A program made the position numbers and the translations under genes. The notes beneath the pieces were generated by a model. That model saw nothing but the letters and a program-made list of their open reading frames with translations, was not told the DNA's origin and searched no databases. A stretch of DNA of 11,772 nucleotides, from positions 1 through 11,772 of the forward strand of contig JANQRM010000091.1 of the NCBI GenBank assembly GCA_028284565.1. The letters run 5' to 3'. Positions 1 to 6,514 of this stretch are shown piece after piece. The first letter of the stretch is position 1; each line of letters starts with the position of its first letter. The DNA comes from Anaerolineae bacterium. Lineage in GTDB: Bacteria > Chloroflexota > Anaerolineae > Aggregatilineales > Phototrophicaceae.

Positions 1-105
1 ATCCTCGTGGATTGGGATCCCGAAGACCCCACCGACCCCGACCTTGACGACCCGCAATTGCAAGCGGCTATTGACCTCCTGAGCGGAGCCGATATCTCTA
101 ACTAA
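1..105 (+). CDS. C-terminal end of an unidentified protein (5' partial)
   Basis: Frame 1 is open from the first base to a TAA at 103-105 and gives 34 residues. The tail is very acidic (several Asp-Pro pairs) and ends in an amphipathic stretch, DPQLQAAIDLLSG. A short 'DPQLQ-A---L' ending is common at the C-terminus of S41 carboxy-terminal processing proteases, so that family is one possibility, but the visible piece holds no catalytic residues and the assignment is only a guess. It is followed by a hairpin at 117-138 and then by the secG promoter, so it probably ends its own transcript. Confidence 0.6.
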   Translation: MLVDWDPEDPTDPDLDDPQLQAAIDLLSGADISN

Positions 106-116
106 GCCTATGATAC

Positions 117-141
117 AGGGGTGGCAGATGTCACCCCTTCT
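117..141 (+). terminator. hairpin after the partial gene, possible weak terminator
   Basis: AGGGGTGGC (117-125) pairs with GTCACCCCT (130-138) around a 4-base loop AGAT; one of the nine pairs is G-T. The following bases are pyrimidine-rich (TTCTCTCTTCC) but not a clean T run, so termination may be inefficient or factor-assisted. Its position, 12 bases after a stop codon and just before a promoter, supports a terminator role. Confidence 0.5.
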
Positions 142-144
142 CTC

Positions 145-173
145 TTCCCAACCCACTTGTCCCCTGTTATACT
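145..173 (+). promoter_or_regulatory. secG promoter (extended -10)
   Basis: TGTTATACT at 165-173 is an extended -10 (TGn plus TATACT, 5 of 6 to consensus). A -35-like TTCCCA (145-150, 4 of 6) lies at 17-base spacing. A start site around 180 would leave a leader of about 30 bases with the secG ribosome site in it. This is the best sigma70-type promoter by eye in the left part of the window. Confidence 0.6.
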
Positions 174-208
174 ATGTCCCGTTTTGAGACAGTTGAGGAG
201 TTTTATTG

Positions 209-436
209 ATGGCAGTCGCCTTACAACTTGCATCTATTGTTATCTCAATTTTGTTGATTATCTTGATTCTGCTACAGGTCAAAGGTGGCGCATTGGGTAG
301 CCTGCTTGGCGGAGATGCTGGGGGAGGTATCGCACGTACCCGTCGTGGACTAGAAAAAACGCTCTTCCACGTCACCATTTTCTTGTCGATTGCGTTCCTG
401 TCCATTTCACTCTTCGCAGTCGTCTTTACAAGCTAA
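209..436 (+). CDS. secG: preprotein translocase subunit SecG
   Basis: SecG is the small auxiliary subunit of the SecYEG channel that helps SecA-driven export of unfolded proteins across the inner membrane. The 75-residue product has the family's layout: a first membrane segment (about residues 5-23), a Gly-rich cytoplasmic loop (LLQVKGGALGSLLGG at 21-35, then GDAGGG and an Arg-rich stretch) and a second membrane segment (about 54-73). The length is normal. The start is the ATG at 209, preceded by GAGGAG at 195-200 with 8 bases spacing; an in-frame TTG three bases earlier is less likely. The gene has its own promoter and a strong terminator, so it is monocistronic here. Confidence 0.92.
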   Translation: MAVALQLASIVISILLIILILLQVKGGALGSLLGGDAGGGIARTRRGLEKTLFHVTIFLSIAFLSISLFAVVFTS

Positions 437-484
437 ATCGACAAAATTAGCAAACTTTTCTAATCGAAATTAAGCTTATGTTGG

Positions 485-518
485 GGTGTTTTGCTGTGAA
501 ACAGCGAAGCACCTTTTT
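485..518 (+). terminator. intrinsic terminator of secG
   Basis: A 13-bp stem (485-497 with 501-513, two G-T pairs) closes a 3-base GAA loop and is followed directly by five T (514-518). This is a textbook Rho-independent terminator, placed between secG and the solute-binding protein gene. Confidence 0.88.
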
Positions 519-543
519 GCTTAAATGAATCGGTGAGGTGCCT

Positions 544-2289
544 ATGCTTCGTGGCTTCCGTTGGCAATTTCTTGCGCTGTTGGTTTCGTTTAGTGTGTTT
601 GTCGTGGCACTTTTATCACGCAACACCTCGTCAGCAATTGAACCTACCCCTCCTCCATCGACAGCAACTGAAGCCAGCACGCTTGCACCGACAGAAACGT
701 CTATACCCCCAACACCCACCATCACTCAAGCCACACCGATTCCAGTGAATAATCAGCCCTTATCACCTACCTTTCGTGAAGCACTGGTTGGTCAAGTGCA
801 ACGGCTGAATCCGGTTTTTGCTAGCTTAAACTCAGTTGACCGTGATATATCATCGCTCATCTTCGAGGGGCTTATCCGCATCAATGAATATGGCGAACCT
901 GTGCCTGCACTTGCAACCGATTGGGTGATTTCTAATGATGGCTTGGAATATGTCTTGACGCTTCGTGAAGATGTTCTGTGGCAAGATGGATTGCCCTTCA
1001 CGGCTGATGATGTCATCTATACGATGTCGATTCTCAGTGCACCTGATTACCCCGGACCCACTGCCATTCGTGATTTTTGGCAAACAATCGAAACCCAAAA
1101 ACTCACAGATAACATGGTTCGTTTCCGCCTGACTCAGCCTTTGAGTAGCTTCCTTTCCAACTTGTCCATTGGCATCTTACCTGTACATGCTCTGCAAGGA
1201 ACAAGTGCTGAGCAATTATGGACACATCCTTTCAATCTCGCGCCGATTGGCACAGGTGCTTATCAACTCAACAATTTATTTGCATCAAATGGAGAAACCT
1301 TAGACCGCGTAGAACTCAAGCGATCACCGACATATCAACAACGTCCAGAAAGCCAAACAGGTTATTCGCTAGAAACGATTGAATTTCATCTCTTCACGTC
1401 ATTTGACGACAGTGTAAATGCTTTCCAAGCGGGTGCAGTGGATGGCGTAGCAACACAACTGCCCGAACAGCGAGGACAACTCTTGTCATTGTCGAATGAT
1501 CAAGTTTTATCCAGTATCGACCCCACACTTGGAGTATTGATTTTCAATTGGGATGAGGAAGTCCGCTTCTTCGGGGATAAACGGGTTAGGCTGGCTCTCC
1601 AACAAGCCCTTGATGTTGACAGCCTCATAGAAGCAAACCTGAGCGATGTTGTCGTTGCAGATAGTCCTCTCTTGCTCAATTCATGGGCATATCGCTCTGT
1701 CCCACATCGTTATGATCTTGCAGAAGCACAAGCACAACTGACGAATGCGAATATACAGCCGATGAACATCTCTGGCACGGAGGCAACGGAGGCACTTCAA
1801 TCGTTCACGATTCTCATCCCCCAAAATGAAGGTCTGGACTCCTTAGCTGATTCAATTGCACAAAGTTGGCGCGCCCTGAATTTCGATGTACAAGTCGAGG
1901 CAGCCGATAGTCAAACATATTGGACTCGCTTAGATAATGGCGAATTTGATACGGTAATCGTAGAGCAACAGCTTGGCACAGACCCCGATGTGTACCGTTA
2001 TTGGGATGCAGGACAATTCCCTGATGGATTGAATTGGGGTGCAGTGAATGACAGTATGATTAGCGAATTATTGGAAAGCGCGAGACAAGATGCAAACGGC
2101 GTGCTACGCGCACAACTGTATGAGACCTTCCAGCAGACCTTTGTTGACCAAGCAATCGCTATTCCTTTGTATTACCCACTCTTTACCTATGTCGTGCGTA
2201 ATTCAGTGCAGAACGTCCAACTAGGCTTTTTGGCATCACCTGCTGACCGTTTTCGGAATATTGGTGATTGGGTGATTTTACTGGGCTAG
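544..2289 (+). CDS. family 5 extracellular solute-binding protein (peptide/nickel ABC type)
   Basis: This is the extracellular binding component typical of oligopeptide/dipeptide/nickel ABC importers (SBP_bac_5 family). The 581-residue product begins with a hydrophobic segment (about residues 9-25), then a Pro/Thr/Ser-rich linker (about 30-75), then the binding domain. Family signatures are plain near 105-156: the 'FEGL' motif, 'PALATDW', 'LREDVLWQDG' and 'FTADDV'. The C-terminal part continues to the stop with typical lobe sequence. No lipobox cysteine follows the hydrophobic segment, so it is either a signal anchor or cut by signal peptidase I near SSA (about 29-31); this differs from the usual lipoprotein form. 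ATG 544 is preferred over an in-frame GTG at 538 because GGTGAGG (532-538) sits 5 bases ahead. No permease or ATPase gene is in the window. The ligand cannot be told from sequence. Confidence 0.88.
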   Translation: MLRGFRWQFLALLVSFSVFVVALLSRNTSSAIEPTPPPSTATEASTLAPTETSIPPTPTITQATPIPVNNQPLSPTFREALVGQVQRLNPVFASLNSVDRDISSLIFEGLIRINEYGEPVPALATDWVISNDGLEYVLTLREDVLWQDGLPFTADDVIYTMSILSAPDYPGPTAIRDFWQTIETQKLTDNMVRFRLTQPLSSFLSNLSIGILPVHALQGTSAEQLWTHPFNLAPIGTGAYQLNNLFASNGETLDRVELKRSPTYQQRPESQTGYSLETIEFHLFTSFDDSVNAFQAGAVDGVATQLPEQRGQLLSLSNDQVLSSIDPTLGVLIFNWDEEVRFFGDKRVRLALQQALDVDSLIEANLSDVVVADSPLLLNSWAYRSVPHRYDLAEAQAQLTNANIQPMNISGTEATEALQSFTILIPQNEGLDSLADSIAQSWRALNFDVQVEAADSQTYWTRLDNGEFDTVIVEQQLGTDPDVYRYWDAGQFPDGLNWGAVNDSMISELLESARQDANGVLRAQLYETFQQTFVDQAIAIPLYYPLFTYVVRNSVQNVQLGFLASPADRFRNIGDWVILLG

Positions 2290-3110
2290 CGATTTGCTTC
2301 AGCCTCTTTAGCTAGAATCTCCCGTAAGAGGTCTTTGCGTGCGCTTCCGCCAAGCGTTTCAAGTTGACGGACCTTAAGCGGGTCAATCTCATCGCGGAGT
2401 AGACGCAATTCTTCAGATGTTGGGGGAGGTGTTTCCGTACAATCAGGTGCGACTTCGAGTTCAAAGCCGGTTTTCTTCTGGATGCGTTCCAGCGTGGTTG
2501 TCGGATGAATACTTGTTACTCGCATCTTGCCATCTGCCCAGTCAAACTGTCCTAAATCGCTAATGAGATAGCGAGGTCCTTGACCATGTTTGCGATGGGA
2601 GACGTGTCCTAATCCACTGACAAAATCGATTTCTTCCGCGAATGTCACGCGCGAATGACGTGGGACATAGAGGAAAATGTCGTCATAGTGTGTCGTCACA
2701 TCGGGGATGCCACCTGAACCGGGAAGCCGCATACGGGGCTTATGATAGTCTTTACCAAAGGCGATATTGTTGAAGTTCCCTTGTGCATCCACTTGTGCTG
2801 GACGGAAGAACTCTTTTGGCGTGTAGGTTGGGAGTAACTCTGCCGCCGCCGATGCGAAACCGACATGCACCAAGCCATTTCCAAGCCACAAGTCTTCGAT
2901 GCGCGACACGCTCAAAGGTCCCCAATCTTGACACAAACCTTGCCCAATTGCAGAAGCAAAGCGGACATTCGGCGCATGGATACACTTTGCCAGTATTAGC
3001 CCAGCCGTTACCAGTGGTGTATTGATCCCTTGCGCCCAAACATCGCCGTCTTGTACTTGGCGCGCGATACACACGCAGATGAGTTCGTCGATTGTGTAGT
3101 CCGGTGTCAT
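2286..3110 (-). CDS. class I CoA-transferase beta-subunit-like protein (GctB/IpdB type)
   Basis: The 274-residue product resembles the beta subunit of heterodimeric class I CoA-transferases (glutaconate CoA-transferase B and relatives such as the ring-opening hydrolase subunit IpdB). Landmarks in order: YTIDELICVCIARQV (5-19), INTPLVTAGLILAKCIHAP (29-47), QVDAQGNFNN (106-115), RLPGSGG (128-134), EIDFVSG (160-166), YLISDLGQFDW (181-191), the IHPTT...TGFEL region (201-218) and LLRDEIDP (237-244). Where glutaconate CoA-transferase B has its catalytic Glu ('VESG'), this protein has FASAIG (51-56), so a true transferase reaction is doubtful. An alpha subunit normally lies directly upstream; here the upstream gene is rtcB, 49 bases away. 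The start has GGGAG about 5 bases ahead. The last 30 residues are charged and extend past the usual family end. Family confidence is good, reaction unknown. Confidence 0.75.
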   Translation of the reverse strand: MTPDYTIDELICVCIARQVQDGDVWAQGINTPLVTAGLILAKCIHAPNVRFASAIGQGLCQDWGPLSVSRIEDLWLGNGLVHVGFASAAAELLPTYTPKEFFRPAQVDAQGNFNNIAFGKDYHKPRMRLPGSGGIPDVTTHYDDIFLYVPRHSRVTFAEEIDFVSGLGHVSHRKHGQGPRYLISDLGQFDWADGKMRVTSIHPTTTLERIQKKTGFELEVAPDCTETPPPTSEELRLLRDEIDPLKVRQLETLGGSARKDLLREILAKEAEANR

Positions 3111-3159
3111 AAGTCTCCCATAGCATGAAATAGATAGGCTGTTATTCTAGCTTAAGACC

Positions 3160-4356
3160 CTAGTTCTTCCCATCCATCCGAACCATCATTGGCATGAACT
3201 TACCAACCACATCCACCAAATCTTGTTGTGCATTAATCACCTCATCAATCTTCTTATAGGCTTGGGGGGCTTCATCCAAATCACCTCCGATGAGGGTGAT
3301 GCCTTTCTCCTTGAGATACTTATTCCGCATGGTTTTCGTGATGGTTTTTTTGGCTTGACGACGACTCATCAGACGACCTGCACCATGCGACGCGGAGTTG
3401 ATGGATTCCATTTTCCCTTTGCCGCGGACAACATAGCCTGCATCGCCCATTGAGCCGGGAATCACGCCCAAGACACCTTCGCTGGCTGGGGTTGCACCTT
3501 TGCGATGCACAACCACATCAACTTTCTCACCTCTATCATTGAGTGCTTTCTCTTTCCACGCGAAATTATGATGATTCTCAACCACTGCGACGGGTTTTAA
3601 GCCAACCGCTTTGGCAACGCGCTTGTGAATCACTTCATGATTGGCGGCGGCGAATTCTCCAGCGAGATTCATGGAAATCCAATATTGCTCGCCTGCATCC
3701 CAATCAAGTGGCAACCATGACAGATGCTGTTGTTCCTTTGGCAAGTTGGGATGGTATTGCTTAGCAAGTCTGGAATAGTAATCGGCGATTTTGAATCCCA
3801 CGCCTCTTGAACCACTATGAGAGAGTAATGCCAGATAAGTCCCAGCATCCAAGCCTAATTGAGGGTCATCATCAATCAATTCAAATGAACCCCATTCGAC
3901 AAAGTGATTGCCGGAGCCACTTGTGCCGAGCTGTTGATAGCCCTTGTCTTTGAGAGAGCGCAGTAAGTCGGTACGCTCCCAATCGGGATCGTCCATGATA
4001 GGATGTTCAGCGCGTTTGTTGCCACGCCACTGCTTCCCTGCACCAAATAGAGTCTGTTCTTTAAGTGCATTCTCGAATTGTCCTTTTTTCTGGTTAATCA
4101 TGTAGGGCTTTTGCGGGAAAATGCTCATTCGCATTCGACAGGCAATATCGACACCCACCGCGTAGGGAATCACTGCATCTTGGGTAGCCAGTACGCCACC
4201 GATGGGCAAGCCATAACCAACATGAGCATCTGGCATAAGTGCGCCAGCCACAGCAATGGGTAATTCCATGGCATTGTTCATCTGCTGGAAAGAGCCTTCA
4301 TCGATAAAATCCTTACCCCATACCGGATAGGCAAGTGACTTATTTTGTTTGTCCAT
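3160..4356 (-). CDS. rtcB: RtcB-type RNA ligase
   Basis: RtcB joins RNA ends with 2',3'-cyclic phosphate (or 3'-phosphate) to 5'-OH, using Mn2+ and GTP through a guanylylated histidine, in RNA repair or tRNA healing. The 398-residue product is near the E. coli length. Conserved blocks: MPDAHVGYGLPIGGVLA (41-57), GVDIAC with metal-binding Cys73 (68-73), GSGNHF (147-152), SHSGSRGVG (179-187), NHHNFAW (261-267), HRKGATP (284-290) and SHGAGR (323-328), where His324 should be the guanylylated residue. All the catalytic motifs I could check are present. The start ATG has GGAG directly adjacent and a better GAGGAG 10 bases upstream. It may be cotranscribed with the CoA-transferase-like gene downstream. 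No archease or RtcA/RtcR gene is in the window. Confidence 0.94.
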   Translation of the reverse strand: MDKQNKSLAYPVWGKDFIDEGSFQQMNNAMELPIAVAGALMPDAHVGYGLPIGGVLATQDAVIPYAVGVDIACRMRMSIFPQKPYMINQKKGQFENALKEQTLFGAGKQWRGNKRAEHPIMDDPDWERTDLLRSLKDKGYQQLGTSGSGNHFVEWGSFELIDDDPQLGLDAGTYLALLSHSGSRGVGFKIADYYSRLAKQYHPNLPKEQQHLSWLPLDWDAGEQYWISMNLAGEFAAANHEVIHKRVAKAVGLKPVAVVENHHNFAWKEKALNDRGEKVDVVVHRKGATPASEGVLGVIPGSMGDAGYVVRGKGKMESINSASHGAGRLMSRRQAKKTITKTMRNKYLKEKGITLIGGDLDEAPQAYKKIDEVINAQQDLVDVVGKFMPMMVRMDGKN

Positions 4357-4392
4357 CTCCTAATTACTCCTCAACTTTATTTAACGGCTCAT

Positions 4393-4401
4393 AATGTATC
4401 A
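4393..4401 (-). promoter_or_regulatory. candidate extended -10 of the rtcB promoter
   Basis: Read on the minus strand, 4401-4393 is TGATACATT, an extended -10 (TGn plus TACATT, 4 of 6). No convincing -35 is visible at 16-18 bases spacing. The matching divergent promoter of the cyclic-nucleotide-binding gene has a nearly identical TGATACAAT, which supports both. Confidence 0.35.
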
Positions 4402-4457
4402 TAAGGGTTCAACACAAAATTACAAGTGGTAAGCACAAAGAGTTAAGATTGATATTG

Positions 4458-4475
4458 CTTGCTCACATGAACAAG
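4458..4475. promoter_or_regulatory. 18-bp inverted repeat, candidate operator
   Basis: CTTGnTCAnnTGAnCAAG: seven of eight base pairs across the dyad match. It lies immediately upstream of the extended -10 (4478-4486) and covers the -35 region of the promoter driving the cyclic-nucleotide-binding gene. Size and symmetry fit a dimeric regulator site. No regulator is identified; the neighbouring protein has no DNA-binding domain. Confidence 0.4.
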
Positions 4476-4486
4476 TATGATACAAT
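4459..4486 (+). promoter_or_regulatory. promoter of the cyclic-nucleotide-binding gene
   Basis: TGATACAAT at 4478-4486 is an extended -10 (TACAAT, 5 of 6). The -35 is poor: TTGCTC at 4459-4464 matches 3 of 6 at 16-base spacing. A start near 4493 gives a leader of about 45 bases before ATG 4538. The weak -35 together with the overlapping dyad suggests a regulated promoter. Confidence 0.5.
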
Positions 4487-4537
4487 CGTGACTAGATTGA
4501 TGTTCTCATGGGGTTATAAGCCAGATTGGAGCTTTTT

Positions 4538-5029
4538 ATGTCTGTTGTTGCGGCACTAAGTCAAGCAGACATTTTTGATGAATTAAGCAAAACACAACTG
4601 GAACTGATTGGTTCGATTTGTGCAGAACGGCATTATCAAGCGGACGATGTGATTTTTGAAGAAAATACACCGGGCGATGAGATGTATGTGATTGCCAGTG
4701 GTGAGGTCGAGATTCAAGTTGACCCTGCGCTCATCGGTGGTGATGGTACAGGCGCACATACGATTGCGACTTTGCGTCGTGGACAGTCGTTTGGTGAAGT
4801 CTCATTGGTAGATGAAGGCTTGCGTTCTGCTGGAGCGCGTTGCTCCCAACAAGATACCCATTTGATTGTCATTCCGCGTGATAAGTTGATGCTCTTATGT
4901 GATACCTATCCGCAGTTAGGGTATCGGTTGATGCGAAATCTGGCGGCTGACCTTGCCATGAAAATCCGCCATACAGACTTACAAGTGCGTGAACAACTCA
5001 CATGGGCGCATGACGAAAAAGACGCTTAA
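4538..5029 (+). CDS. single-domain cyclic nucleotide-binding (CRP-like sensor) protein
   Basis: The 163-residue product is one cyclic nucleotide-binding domain with no helix-turn-helix and no channel or kinase part, so it is unlikely to bind DNA itself. The beta-roll is clear: DVIFEENTPGDEMYVIASGEVEI (about 37-59) is the classic opening. The phosphate-binding cassette is FGEVSLVDEGLRSAGARC (85-102), with Gly86-Glu87 and Arg96-Ser97 in the positions that contact the ribose-phosphate, so it may still bind cAMP or cGMP. A short loop (PALIGGDGTGAH, 63-74) is inserted between strands. The C-terminus is a charged helix (about 125-160). ATG 4538 is preferred over an in-frame TTG at 4526, because TTGGAG (4526-4531) is its ribosome site, 6 bases away. 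It may act as a soluble sensor for a partner encoded elsewhere. Confidence 0.87.
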   Translation: MSVVAALSQADIFDELSKTQLELIGSICAERHYQADDVIFEENTPGDEMYVIASGEVEIQVDPALIGGDGTGAHTIATLRRGQSFGEVSLVDEGLRSAGARCSQQDTHLIVIPRDKLMLLCDTYPQLGYRLMRNLAADLAMKIRHTDLQVREQLTWAHDEKDA

Positions 5030-5045
5030 ATTCTAGCTACAATTA

Positions 5046-5090
5046 TGAATCAAAAAGGCATATTCAGCGCGAATATGCCTTTTTGATTTA
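5046..5090. terminator. bidirectional intrinsic terminator between the cNMP-binding gene and tyrS
   Basis: Bases 5048-5065 pair perfectly with 5071-5088 (18 bp, loop AGCGC), and the pairing can continue to 5046/5090 with one G-T. The stem contains GGCATATTC flanked by AAAAA on one side and TTTTT on the other, so either strand gives a hairpin followed by a U run. The arm on the right reaches into the tyrS stop codon. It serves the two convergent genes. Confidence 0.92.
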
Positions 5091-6338
5091 GATTACATCA
5101 TGTCTGTTGTTGATTAATTTCACAAATTTGCGTTTACCCACTTGCAGAACAGCTGGCAACATATCAAGTGTGACGGTTGCTTGCACATTAGAGACTTTCT
5201 CTTCGTTGAGGCGAACTCCGTCTTGTTGAATGAGACGCTTTGCCTCACCCCCACTCCCGACCATCTTCAGACGTACCAGCAAATCACGCACGCGTTCTTC
5301 TTCCGTGATGACTTCTTCTGGAATATCTTCGGGGACTCCACCGCCACCACGGAAGACTTCATCCCAACGTTTTTGAGCATTTTCGGCATCCTCTGGGCTG
5401 TGGAAGATACTCACAATCTCACGGGCAAGGCTCATCTTGACTTCATTGGGATGGAGTGAACCACCTGACAAACCTTGCTCAAGTTCATCTAATTCAGCAG
5501 GAAGCCAACCGAGAATCAGTTTGTGAAAGATGGGCATACTTTTATCGGGTAAACTCATGACTTTGCCAAACATATCCCAAGGTTCGGACATCAGCGGAAT
5601 ATGATTGCCCAGACTTTTGCTCATCTTGATTTCGCCGTCTGTACCGGGCAGACTTTCACCCATAATGATGGCAATTTGGGGTTTTTGACCCAAGCCTTGT
5701 TGTAGCTTGCGACCTGCCACCAAGATATTAAACAATTGATCTTGACCACCCACTTGGACATCAGCCTCTTGTGCAACAGCATCATAGGCTTGCATCAGCG
5801 CGTAGAAGAGTTCATGCAGGTAAATCGCTTTACCATCGTCAATCCGTTTGCTGAAGTTTTCCCGTACCAAAAATTGCTGAACGGTGAAGTTGCTTGCTAG
5901 GCGAATAATATCTGCAAAATTCAGAGGAGAGAGCCATTCATCATTGCGACGCACTCGAGTTTTGTCCGGGTCAAGGATTTTGAAGGCTTGTTCCGCATAG
6001 GTGCGCGCATTCTCTTCAACCTGTTCACGGGTCAATTGGTCACGTGTCGACTCTTTATCCGATGGGTCGCCAATCAAACTGGTAAACGTCCCGATGAGAA
6101 AGGTAACATCATGCCCAAAATCTTGGAATTGACGAAGTTTCCTCATGGTAATGGTGTGTCCAAGATGTAAGTCAGATGTGCGGGGGTCATAACCACAATA
6201 GACACGAAGCGGACGCCCTTCTTTTTCGGCTTCTAATAAGCGTGCTTTCAATTCTTTTGTCATGTTTTCTTTGGTTTCAGGGTCGCCATATTCCGCACCG
6301 GACATCAGGACTTCGACCTGTTCATCAATCGTCGGCAT
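5088..6338 (-). CDS. tyrS: tyrosyl-tRNA synthetase
   Basis: TyrS attaches tyrosine to tRNA-Tyr using ATP in the cytoplasm. The 416-residue product shows the class I nucleotide-binding signatures HLGHT (58-62, the HIGH motif) and KMSKS (238-242). Other family blocks are YCGYDPRTSDLHLGH (47-61), FLIGTFTSLIGDPS (80-93), YLHELFYALMQAYD (173-186) and QVGGQDQLFN (195-204). A C-terminal S4 RNA-binding domain spans about 347-410. The HLGHT plus 'GDPS' and 'QVGGQDQ' form points to the TyrZ-like subgroup rather than the E. coli TyrS form. ATG at 6338 is chosen because AGAGGAAG lies about 5 bases ahead and the next residues fit family N-termini; the reading frame stays open to 6437 but would give an unsupported 33-residue extension that crosses the promoter. 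Confidence 0.97.
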   Translation of the reverse strand: MPTIDEQVEVLMSGAEYGDPETKENMTKELKARLLEAEKEGRPLRVYCGYDPRTSDLHLGHTITMRKLRQFQDFGHDVTFLIGTFTSLIGDPSDKESTRDQLTREQVEENARTYAEQAFKILDPDKTRVRRNDEWLSPLNFADIIRLASNFTVQQFLVRENFSKRIDDGKAIYLHELFYALMQAYDAVAQEADVQVGGQDQLFNILVAGRKLQQGLGQKPQIAIIMGESLPGTDGEIKMSKSLGNHIPLMSEPWDMFGKVMSLPDKSMPIFHKLILGWLPAELDELEQGLSGGSLHPNEVKMSLAREIVSIFHSPEDAENAQKRWDEVFRGGGGVPEDIPEEVITEEERVRDLLVRLKMVGSGGEAKRLIQQDGVRLNEEKVSNVQATVTLDMLPAVLQVGKRKFVKLINNRHDVI

Positions 6339-6377
6339 GTCACTTCCTCTATTCGGTTTATCCATAAAATTAGCCCT

Positions 6378-6406
6378 AGTATACCATAGCAATGCGCCCT
6401 TGTTAC
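6378..6406 (-). promoter_or_regulatory. tyrS promoter
   Basis: On the minus strand TGGTATACT (6386-6378) is an extended -10 with TATACT (5 of 6). GTAACA (6406-6401) is a -35-like element (4 of 6) at 17 bases. Transcription from about 6371 would give a leader of roughly 33 bases. Its -35 overlaps the -35 of the opposing alaS promoter. Confidence 0.6.
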
Positions 6407-6427
6407 GGGGACTGTCCTCGCTATAAT
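6400..6427 (+). promoter_or_regulatory. alaS promoter
   Basis: TATAAT at 6422-6427 is a perfect -10; TTGTTA at 6400-6405 is a -35 (4 of 6) at 16 bases spacing. A start near 6434 gives a leader of about 70 bases before ATG 6504. I see no T-box or other long leader structure in that leader. Confidence 0.65.
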
Positions 6428-6498
6428 ATCGACACATTGTACTTTCTTTTTGAAACTTTATGAACCCTTAAAACCCTTCGATACAAGTTTAGAAAGCT

Positions 6499-6514
6499 AT
6501 TCTATGAAACCGAT
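6499..6514 (+). repeat. 16-bp direct repeat, copy 1 (alaS start)
   Basis: ATTCTATGAAACCGAT covers the alaS start codon (ATG 6504). An identical copy lies at 9205-9220, just past the alaS stop. The bases on either side differ. Confidence 0.8.

Noticed and set aside
2752..3126. 124-residue minus-strand frame overlapping the CoA-transferase-like gene
   Set aside because: It is a shadow frame: Cys/Arg-rich, no domain sense, and the main frame is clearly coding.
5142..5459. 105-residue plus-strand frame within tyrS
   Set aside because: It is antisense to a strongly conserved gene, has no ribosome site and no recognisable motif.
6339..6437. 33-residue N-terminal extension of TyrS
   Set aside because: It would cross the tyrS promoter, and ATG 6338 has a good ribosome site (GAGGAAG).
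6450..6503. TTG-initiated 18-residue N-terminal extension of AlaS
   Set aside because: Family N-termini align at MKPMTTAEVRQ (6504), and the extension would begin only about 16 bases after the likely transcription start, with no ribosome site.
6428..6503. T-box or other tRNA-sensing leader before alaS
   Set aside because: The leader is only about 70 bases and contains none of the conserved T-box bulge, Stem I or terminator/antiterminator pattern.
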